Positions 25,708 to 32,140 of a DNA stretch of 64,000 nt are shown one piece after another; position 1 is the stretch's first letter, and each line of letters opens with the position of its first letter. Under the pieces are notes generated by a model. The model did not search any database. It was not told the DNA's origin and saw only the letters and a list, made by a program, of their open reading frames with translations. The DNA is from Bacteroidota bacterium. Lineage in GTDB: Bacteria > Bacteroidota > Ignavibacteria > Ignavibacteriales > Ignavibacteriaceae. The DNA is taken from assembly GCA_021815405.1 (NCBI GenBank), contig JAKAGV010000010.1:62001-126000 (forward strand). Direction: 5' to 3'. A program made the position numbers and the translations under genes.

Positions 25708-27030
25708 TCATTGCAAGATTATTTTATCAACCTTGATGGCATTAGTTGCTTTTTCAAGAGCTGTTTGAACAGAAATCTTATCTTCTATTGCCTCGTTAAA
25801 ATAAAAAGACATAATTTTAGAGAACTTTGTGTATTCCGGATTTCCGGGTCTTGAAACTTCCGTAGCTAATAATTCTTTCCCTTTTTCAAGATCCGGATAT
25901 TCTTTTTGATAGGTAGAATCGGAATAGAATTTTTTAAGCACTGGGTAGAAGCCTGCTTTTAAAAAAAATGTTTTTTGAGATTCTTCACGAAGTAAAAATT
26001 TAACAAAATCTATTGCCTCCGGTTTCTTATCCGAAAACTTTGAAATCATCAAATCCCAGCCGCCTAAAATAGCAGCAGGCGCATCACTTGAGAAATGCGG
26101 CAGCGGCGCCATCTTCAAATGACTATTAAAGAACGGATATGAATGAGAATCCTCAAAATCTTTGTTATAGGTTTGCCAGCCTCTCAAAAAGATTCCGTTT
26201 CCCTTCATAAATTTTTCGTAGCTTATAGTCTCTGTATATTGTGTAACTCCACGCGGGCTGATCTTATATTTATTTACTAAATCAACTAGAAGCTGCAAAG
26301 CTCTGTGTGCTTGCGGAGTCTGGAAATTAAATCCTTCTTTCTGGAAATAATCCGGTTCGATGCTTAGTAATTGTTCAATGAAAAAGCAAACTAGTCCTTC
26401 ATAATCTGCACCCGGAAAAATAAAAAAAGTATTAGGCAAACCATTCTGTGATTTCAACTTTATGAATTCATCCCATGTAATGCCGTGTTGAATTTCGCTG
26501 ATTATCTTATTACTGTCTTTTAGTTTTTTAAGAATATCTTCCCGGTAATACATAACTCCCATAGCTATATCAAGAGGAACTGCAACGAGTTCTTTATTGT
26601 AGTAACAGGTGCTTAAAGATGGCGCAAAGAATTCATTCATTTCACTTGGAGAAAAATATTTATTAAGTGGTTCTGCCCACTTCGCAAATCTCTGTACCCA
26701 AATAATGTCAACAGCAAAAAGGTCTATACCGTCTCCGCGGCTTCTTAATGAGCGCGCAACAATCTCCTTTCTTTCATTAGTGCTGAAATCGTTATTTGGA
26801 AAATCAATCGGGATTACTTTTATCTTCCCTTTATGGATTTTATTGTATTCATCAATAAGGATTTTATGAGCGGGAGTTATTCTATCAGCAAAATAAACAT
26901 TCTTTACTTTATCTTCTGATGATTGATATTCAAAAAAATTTATAGCCAGGTATGTAACAGTCAATACGACTAGAAAAATAAAAGCCCAGGTCTGCTTAAA
27001 CTTTATTTGCATCTTATTTTTGAAATTCAT
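25708..27030 (-). CDS. Membrane-anchored extracellular solute-binding protein (family 1), probable sensor component
   Basis: The 440-residue protein has the fold signature of family 1 sugar-binding proteins: DGIDLFAVDIIWVQRFAKW, a central VPLDIAMGVMYYREDILKK, and LGGWDLMISKFSDKKPEAI near the C-terminus. The N-terminus has one hydrophobic helix (about residues 14-32) after a basic stretch. I see neither a lipobox Cys nor a clear AxA cleavage site, so it may stay anchored in the inner membrane facing the periplasm. No ABC permease or ATPase gene is adjacent. The next genes are a membrane kinase and a response regulator. Its job is therefore more likely ligand sensing than transport. The ligand would be an oligosaccharide, given the neighbours, but that is inference. 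Confidence 0.83.
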   Translation of the reverse strand: MNFKNKMQIKFKQTWAFIFLVVLTVTYLAINFFEYQSSEDKVKNVYFADRITPAHKILIDEYNKIHKGKIKVIPIDFPNNDFSTNERKEIVARSLRSRGDGIDLFAVDIIWVQRFAKWAEPLNKYFSPSEMNEFFAPSLSTCYYNKELVAVPLDIAMGVMYYREDILKKLKDSNKIISEIQHGITWDEFIKLKSQNGLPNTFFIFPGADYEGLVCFFIEQLLSIEPDYFQKEGFNFQTPQAHRALQLLVDLVNKYKISPRGVTQYTETISYEKFMKGNGIFLRGWQTYNKDFEDSHSYPFFNSHLKMAPLPHFSSDAPAAILGGWDLMISKFSDKKPEAIDFVKFLLREESQKTFFLKAGFYPVLKKFYSDSTYQKEYPDLEKGKELLATEVSRPGNPEYTKFSKIMSFYFNEAIEDKISVQTALEKATNAIKVDKIILQ

Positions 27031-27248
27031 TCAAATAATTCCCAAGTTTTTTCTCAACGCATGAGTATATTGCCCTTACCCAATTTATTTTCAATTTCGA
27101 AATATTATGTATTAAAATAGGCTTTATAAAACGAACAATCAATCACTTAATTGAATAACAGACTGAATCAGGAAAAAATATTTAGATATCCGATTAAAAT
27201 TTAGCCTACACAAATAATAATTACATAATCCATTAACAGAGAACAATC

Positions 27249-28238
27249 TTAAAAAAACTTTTCGTATTCCGAAATTATTCTATTCAGCAATTCGTCTGTA
27301 TGTTTATTTATAACCTGCCGCTTCTTGTCTTCTTCAAACCAATCCAAAACTCTTTTAACTCCGTGCTTAAATGGAATTGTTGCTTTAAAGTCAGGTACAA
27401 AAGTTTTTATTTTTGTGTTATCAAAGATTACACTGTTTGATTTGTCGCCTGTTAACCCGCCTTCCAAAGATTTATCACACTTTACAATGAAGTCGGTGGG
27501 AATATGGATTATGTTAGCTTCAACTCCTACGGCATCGGCTAATGCTGTGTAGATTTGATTCCATGTCAGTACTTCATCCGTAGTTATATGAAAAGCATGC
27601 CCTATTGCCTGCTGATGCCCAAGCAAACCGACAAAGCCTTTAGCAAAATCATCAACGTGGGTATTTACCCAGAGAGAAGTTCCGTCACCGTGGACAATAA
27701 TTTTCTGCCCCTTCTTCATTCTATCTATGATGTTATAATCATTCCATCCGCCTAACGCAACAGGGATAACATTACCAAATGTAAGCGAAGGTCTAACAAT
27801 TGTTATCGGAAAATTTTCTTCCCGGTATGCGCGGTTTAATCTTTCTTCGCAGGCAATTTTGTCACGAGAATAATCCCAGTACGGATTGAAGAGCGGAGTT
27901 GATTCGGTAATAACCGGATGAGTTGGCGGCTTCTGATATGCTGAAGCAGAGCTGATAAAAATGTACTGCTTTGTTTTTCCCTTAAACAATTCAATATCTC
28001 TTTCGGCTTCCTGCTGCTTAAAAACAATCCAGTTTACAACTGCATCCCAGCGATGCCCTTTTAGTACAGATTCAACTTGTGCTTTATCGTTTATATCGGC
28101 TTTGATTTCATTCGCGCCTTCTATCTTAATGCCGGTTGTTCCTCTGTTTAACAAGAACAACTCTATTCCCCGCTGAATACAATGCTTGCTGACGGATGTA
28201 CTAATGTTTCCGGTTCCGCCTATAAATAAGACTTTCAT
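27249..28238 (-). CDS. NAD-dependent epimerase/dehydratase (extended SDR family)
   Basis: The 329-residue protein starts with a Rossmann motif, LFIGGTGNISTSVSK, and has the active-site elements FISSASAY and the YxxxK pair in YWDYSRDK. A substrate-side motif IVRPSLTFGN follows. Extended SDR enzymes epimerise or reduce nucleotide sugars. The substrate cannot be told. It lies 218 bases upstream of the solute-binding protein gene on the same strand but with its own GGTGAAG ribosome site, and probably runs as a separate unit. Confidence 0.8.
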   Translation of the reverse strand: MKVLFIGGTGNISTSVSKHCIQRGIELFLLNRGTTGIKIEGANEIKADINDKAQVESVLKGHRWDAVVNWIVFKQQEAERDIELFKGKTKQYIFISSASAYQKPPTHPVITESTPLFNPYWDYSRDKIACEERLNRAYREENFPITIVRPSLTFGNVIPVALGGWNDYNIIDRMKKGQKIIVHGDGTSLWVNTHVDDFAKGFVGLLGHQQAIGHAFHITTDEVLTWNQIYTALADAVGVEANIIHIPTDFIVKCDKSLEGGLTGDKSNSVIFDNTKIKTFVPDFKATIPFKHGVKRVLDWFEEDKKRQVINKHTDELLNRIISEYEKFF

Positions 28239-28282
28239 AATTCTTCACCATATTGTTTTTAACTCTCTGCGCATTTATTTGC

Positions 28283-28345
28283 AATAATGGAGAAATGGAA
28301 TATTGAAAAATTCAACTCCATTATTCCAGCACTCCAATACTCCAG
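28283..28345. repeat. Dispersed TGGAGTAATGG-type inverted repeat, copy 2
   Basis: AATAATGGAGAAATGG on the left faces CCATTATTCCAGCACTCC on the right in inverted order, around a short centre. It sits between the SDR gene and the STN-TonB gene. It has the same word composition as the elements at 15741-15821 and 55397-55463. Confidence 0.5.
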
Positions 28346-28428
28346 ACTTAAGAGCTGCAGAATATTTTAATGGCAATATCTTCTTTTTTTATGAATCCTT
28401 CAAGGAGTAGATTCTAAGTTTAGATTGG

Positions 28429-29094
28429 CTATTTACTATCGATAACTGTATACAGAAATGTAATTATATACCAACTGTTAATCGGGCGTCCATCTACTTT
28501 TGCAGGAATAAATTTTTGCTTATAAGCATACTGTAAGGATGCGGAATCAAGTATCGCCGACTTTGATGAATATTCAATTAAAGCCTTAGATACATCTCCA
28601 CGACTATTAACTAATAACTTTATTGTTACCTTACCTTCTGTTTTATTTACTGCTGCACCAAGAGGATATGGAGGTTCTGTATCAGTAATCATTTTCGCTT
28701 CCGAATAGGAATGAACTTTTTCCGACACTGGTATTTTTTCCTCGATTATTTTCGCATTATACTCAGTTCTTCTTAAATTATTTACTTTAAAAAGTACAAT
28801 CGAATTATTGTTAAATATCTTAAAGGAAATATTAGTTCCGGCGAGAATATTGTTTAAAGCATTTTTAATTGATACTGTATTAAAGCTGCATGAAACTTTT
28901 GTTTCATCGCTTAGTAGTTTGTCATTAAAAATAAAATTTAATCCTGACTTAGCTTGCAGTTCACTAATTACAGAGCGCAGAGGCAGATCTTTACAACTGA
29001 ATGATATTAAATCATTCACAACCGGCTGCGAAAAGGAAATAAGAGTTGCAGCAACAGTAATACATAAGATTTTCAAAGTAAGATTTAATAACAT
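28429..29094 (-). CDS. Free periplasmic protein with an STN domain fused to a TonB C-terminal domain
   Basis: The 221-residue protein has a signal peptide (about 1-24), then a secretin/TonB short N-terminal domain (about 28-105, with FSCKDLPLRSVISELQAKSG and INILAGTNISFKI-like core), a linker, and a TonB C-terminal domain (about 135-221, PYPLGAAVNKTEGKVTIKLL and ALIEYSSKSAILDSASLQYA). STN domains normally head TonB receptors or secretins, and TonB domains normally follow a membrane anchor and a proline-rich spacer. Here both are in one small exported protein with no anchor visible after cleavage. It lies downstream of FecR and a TonB-type lipoprotein gene, so envelope signalling is the likely role. 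Confidence 0.8.
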   Translation of the reverse strand: MLLNLTLKILCITVAATLISFSQPVVNDLISFSCKDLPLRSVISELQAKSGLNFIFNDKLLSDETKVSCSFNTVSIKNALNNILAGTNISFKIFNNNSIVLFKVNNLRRTEYNAKIIEEKIPVSEKVHSYSEAKMITDTEPPYPLGAAVNKTEGKVTIKLLVNSRGDVSKALIEYSSKSAILDSASLQYAYKQKFIPAKVDGRPINSWYIITFLYTVIDSK

Positions 29095-29168
29095 AATACT
29101 TGCTTAAATAAACTTACATAGCGCATACTATTAAATATGGGCTATGCATTATGATCTACCTGCGTTGT

Positions 29169-29305
29169 TAACTGAAGTTACGCAAAATGAATAAGTGGTT
29201 CATTTGTCATTCCGAACTTGTTTCGGAATCTTTATTTTTAAAATGTATTTATATGTTGATCCCGAAAGTTTTCGGGACAGCATGACAGTTATGTAACTTC
29301 AGTTA
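29169..29305. mobile_element. MITE-like element, family TAACTGAAG, copy 1
   Basis: The element is bounded by TAACTGAAGTTACGCAA and, inverted, a one-base variant ending ACTTCAGTTA. The centre holds GTCATTCCGAACTTGTTTCG-type words. The middle differs from the other two copies (36582-36709 and 49367-49497), with CCCGAAAGTTTTCGGGA replacing the usual second hairpin. It abuts the next element without a spacer. Confidence 0.65.
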
Positions 29306-29441
29306 TTAGTAACTCACGTTACGCACATGTCATGCTGAACTTGATTCAGCATCCCATAAATGCTGAAAAATGGGATTCCGAATCAAGTTCGGAATGACAA
29401 AGTAAATTAGATCCTTAATTGTGCGTAACGTAAGTTAGTAA
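29306..29441. mobile_element. MITE-like element, family CACGTTACGCACA, copy 1
   Basis: Imperfect terminal inverted repeats of about 22 bases (CTCACGTTACGCACA on the left, matched by TGTGCGTAACGTAAG on the right) enclose two hairpins: TGCTGAACTTGATTCAGCA, and ATTCCGAATCAAGTTCGGAA. Close copies lie at 34768-34901 and 36411-36543. It carries no open frame. Confidence 0.65.
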
Positions 29442-29459
29442 TAATCTTCAAAGTACGAA

Positions 29460-30287
29460 CTAAGAATTTATCTCCAGACTGCCGTCAAGTTCACCAGGAG
29501 CAATGCCTGGAAATTTTTCCTTAGCAAATTTTTCAAGCTTCCACAAAAGCATTTCCCTTGACTTTTGTCTATCGCTATCTAAACCTGGCGTTTTTTTAAT
29601 AAAGCGTATATCATGTTTAAGTGCGTTAAGCATCTGAGTTTTTACGGCTGCAAGATCTTCATAATCCGGGAAGCGCTGCATAAAATCATAATAGAGTAAA
29701 AAAGATAAAGGATAAACATCCCAATCTTTTTTCCATTCCGCTGAAGTAGTTGATAGCAGGACCTGTTCAATGGTGTTGTTAAAGTTCAGAATGTCGGTCA
29801 TGTTATGAACGAACTCACTGTCCCTAATCAAAATTAATTTTTGAATTCTCTTCCTTTCACTTGGCAGTGAGCCATTAATTTCATTAAAATAGCTCTGCAT
29901 ATCGTAGATGTACTGAAATGCAAGCTGGTTCTTATTGGACATATTAAACTTAATCTCCCAATTCAGCCGTGAACCAATTGGTCTGCCGTTACCCAAAGCA
30001 GGATTAAAAACTATATTCCAGCAGTAATTTTCAGCCGCACTATCAAGAACCTGGTTACCTGATGACTTAACCAAATCAACTTTCTTAACCTGCCCATCTT
30101 TATCAATATAAAGCATTAGCTTAGTAATGCCGGTAATAGAGTTTTCCTGGGCATGAGCAGGATAGAAAATTTTCGGCTGATACTTTACAGTTGGGGGCAC
30201 GTAATTTCCTTCCTCAATATTTTGTACATGTCCGCAACCGATATAGAAAAACAAACAAGCTATTGCTAGTACTATCATTCTTTTCAT
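29460..30287 (-). CDS. Lipoprotein with a TonB C-terminal-like domain
   Basis: The 275-residue product has a lipoprotein signal peptide with the lipobox Cys at about residue 18 (FFYIGCGHV). Residues about 35-115 form a TonB C-terminal-like domain (ITGITKLMLYIDKDGQVKKV and SSGNQVLDSAAENYCWNIVF). The remaining 150 residues are helical and unassigned. The gene starts 24 bases after FecR with an excellent GGAGG ribosome site, so it is co-translated with the anti-sigma factor. The pairing suggests it takes part in passing an envelope signal to FecR or shares its control. That role is inferred. Confidence 0.78.
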   Translation of the reverse strand: MKRMIVLAIACLFFYIGCGHVQNIEEGNYVPPTVKYQPKIFYPAHAQENSITGITKLMLYIDKDGQVKKVDLVKSSGNQVLDSAAENYCWNIVFNPALGNGRPIGSRLNWEIKFNMSNKNQLAFQYIYDMQSYFNEINGSLPSERKRIQKLILIRDSEFVHNMTDILNFNNTIEQVLLSTTSAEWKKDWDVYPLSFLLYYDFMQRFPDYEDLAAVKTQMLNALKHDIRFIKKTPGLDSDRQKSREMLLWKLEKFAKEKFPGIAPGELDGSLEINS

Positions 30288-30311
30288 GGCGAACCTCCGT
30301 TAATAAAATAA

Positions 30312-31334
30312 TTATTCCGAGCTAATTATGTAACTGTTATTTTGTTTTTCAAATTTCAGATCTTCAGCTAAACAAATCATTGCAAGAACACTGTCTGCGT
30401 TTGAACTTATAAATGTGCCGGTTAAAGTTTGATCATTCACATCTACCTTATTAGTTATAATTTTTATATGATAGAATCGTTCAAGCTCATTAAAGATTGC
30501 ACTTAATTTTGTCCTATCGAATTCAAGTTTTCCGTTTATCCATCCGGGTAAGAAGTTGAAACCTGCATTCTCTGCAACAGGAGCTTCGTTCTTAACAATC
30601 GTTCCCATCTGACCGCTTGTAAGCTTTACGCTCTTCAAATCGCTTTTATTATTTGACAGCTTAACCTTACCTTCTTTAACGAAAACTTTTGTAAGCTCAG
30701 TGCGACTGCAAACATCGAACTTAGTACCGAGTACGGTTACCTTTGCATTGCTTGTTTTTATTACAAACGGATGCCGTGCATCTTTTGCAACTGAGAAAAA
30801 TGCTTCTCCGTTCAACTTTACTTCACGGTTCTCTTTACCGAATGATTCAGGATATTCAAGCGTACTATTGTTATTAAGATTTACTAATGAGCCATCGGGG
30901 AGGGTGATGTTTTCGCGCTGGCTGTCTGCTGTTGTTATTGTCTTCATAACAGGAACGGAATTTATACGGGTTAACAATATTACAGCACTTATAAGAAAAG
31001 CAAGTACTACTGCGCCGCTAAGCGCCGGCTTTAATCCGGGTATTAAACTAAAACGGATGAACTGAAATATTTTTTCAATTGGAGTTTCAATTAAGCTGTT
31101 TTCACTTTCTGCAGAATTTATTTTTTCATTCAATCTTATCCATTCGGAATCAACTGACGGAAATTCAGGAAGGTTATTTGGTAATGTTGATTTCCAGATA
31201 GTTTCCAGCTTATTAAATTCTTTTCGATTGGCTTCGGATTCATTGAGCCATGAATTCAACAATTTTTTTTCGGATTCTTCAATATCTCCGGTAATAGATT
31301 TTATACAAATATCATAGAGCTGGTTTTTGTTCAT
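30312..31334 (-). CDS. FecR family anti-sigma factor
   Basis: A 340-residue single-pass inner membrane protein. The cytosolic N-terminal part (about 1-95) should hold an ECF sigma factor. A transmembrane helix lies near 103-122 (SGAVVLAFLISAVILLTRI). The periplasmic FecR domain (about 130-235) has ITLPDGSLVNLNNNSTLEYP and VLGTKFDV. The C-terminus (about 265-340) is an STN-like module with KLSAIFNELERFYHIKI. A sigma gene would normally lie directly upstream. Here the only candidate is at 36710-37243, in the right orientation but 5.4 kb away across the accessory segment. An AAGGAAAT ribosome site supports the start. Confidence 0.9.
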   Translation of the reverse strand: MNKNQLYDICIKSITGDIEESEKKLLNSWLNESEANRKEFNKLETIWKSTLPNNLPEFPSVDSEWIRLNEKINSAESENSLIETPIEKIFQFIRFSLIPGLKPALSGAVVLAFLISAVILLTRINSVPVMKTITTADSQRENITLPDGSLVNLNNNSTLEYPESFGKENREVKLNGEAFFSVAKDARHPFVIKTSNAKVTVLGTKFDVCSRTELTKVFVKEGKVKLSNNKSDLKSVKLTSGQMGTIVKNEAPVAENAGFNFLPGWINGKLEFDRTKLSAIFNELERFYHIKIITNKVDVNDQTLTGTFISSNADSVLAMICLAEDLKFEKQNNSYIISSE

Positions 31335-31442
31335 GTTATTTCCTTTTTATTAGCCTCTAACTGTATAATACAGTTGAACCGGGAAATACCCTACCGGAGT
31401 TAGAAACTTAGATGGAAGATTTTAATTTAAGGATGCCATCTT

Positions 31443-31520
31443 ATCAGAGGGCAGAGGGCAGTGTTCGGAAGTCAGAAGACGAAGATCGGCAGTCGGAAAT
31501 CGGAAAATCAGAGATCAGGA
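31443..31520. repeat. GATCAGAG/GTCGGAAG low-complexity repeat
   Basis: The stretch is made of degenerate units such as CAGAGGGCAGAGGGCAG, GTTCGGAAGTCAGAAG and GATCGGCAGTCGGAAATC. It is of the same kind as the in-frame repeat in the GH43 gene at 6853-6934, with a 13 of 14 base match at GTTCGGA(A/T)GTCAGA. Confidence 0.5.
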
Positions 31521-31530
31521 ACGGACTTAC

Positions 31531-31806
31531 CTGTTTACTGGTTCTGCTACTCTCTTTGCTGTTGAAGCTTCCGTGTCTGTAGCTAAAGTTTCCGTGTGTG
31601 TGGTATCACTTTCCATATCTGCAGTTAGAGTAACTCTCATTGCAGTTAAAGCTTCCGCATCTGTAGCTGGAGTTTCCGTATGTGCAGCATCACTTTCCAC
31701 ATTTGTAGCTGAAGCTTCCGCAATCGCAGATAAGATTTCCGTGTGTGTGGGAACACCTTCCCACTTTGCAGCTAAAGCTTCCGTGTGAGCGGCTGCGGTT
31801 TCCGGG
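31531..31806. repeat. Degenerate 21-bp minisatellite, about 12 units
   Basis: Units resembling GCTTCCGTGTCTGTAGCTAA recur every 21-22 bases (examples at 31566, 31586, 31608, 31650, 31670). On the plus strand they encode heptads of the form xxxAxxS, and on the minus strand heptads of the form TExxATx. Both frames stay open across nearly the whole array, but neither has a good start codon and ribosome site. Together with the repeat just before it and about 220 AT-rich bases after it, this fills the gap between FecR and the restriction-modification gene. It may be a decayed low-complexity gene or a recombination hotspot. Confidence 0.6.
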
Positions 31807-32030
31807 TTAGAAGAAGAAATTACTCTAACAATATTTTATTTCCCTTTTTTGACAGCAAAGCTTTTTGATGGTATTGATGGGGTTTTTGCCTGTGAGGGAT
31901 GAGATTCTGCAAACATTGAACCCTTAACGGAGTTACCATTAAGATTGATTTCTCTCCGGCGGAGCGAAATGATTGTAGAAAAAATAAAATAAAAAGAATA
32001 ATCAGCGCTCCGTAGGTGTGCTATGGTTAT

Positions 32031-32105
32031 TTATTTGATGTTGCCTTCTATAATTTTTATTTCATGATCGATTAAGTTGTAGAGATCGTAAATAAATTTC
32101 TTCAC
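32031..32105 (-). pseudogene. Short remnant resembling the C-terminal tail of an adenine methyltransferase
   Basis: From a GTG at 32105 the minus strand encodes 24 residues ending LYNLIDHEIKIIEGNIK. Tails of this type (LYGLTEEEIxIVEG) are common at the C-terminus of Eco57I-class and related DNA methyltransferases. No larger frame is attached: a stop codon lies about 10 codons upstream. It sits 36 bases downstream of the restriction-modification gene. It could be a leftover of an older methyltransferase gene, or simply a chance peptide. Confidence 0.3.
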
Positions 32106-32140
32106 GTTAAATAGACCTTTTAATTTATGTCAATTTCTTT

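Noticed and set aside
25708-27030. Binding protein of an ABC sugar importer
   Set aside because: No permease or importer ATPase gene is adjacent; the only ABC gene (61869-63668) is an exporter far away.
22682-28238. Sigma-54 -24/-12 promoters (TGGCAC-N5-TTGC) for the regulator's targets
   Set aside because: I looked upstream of the sensor, TonB receptor and glycosidase genes and found no convincing match; the few TGGCAC words lie in coding sequence.
30700-31065. 121-codon open frame on the plus strand
   Set aside because: Antisense shadow of the FecR gene.
31573-31788. 71-codon repetitive open frame as a gene
   Set aside because: It is the plus-strand reading of the 21-bp minisatellite; the other strand is equally open and neither has a ribosome site.
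31531-31806. CRISPR array
   Set aside because: Units are 21-22 bp, contiguous and degenerate, without unique spacers; no cas genes are in the window.
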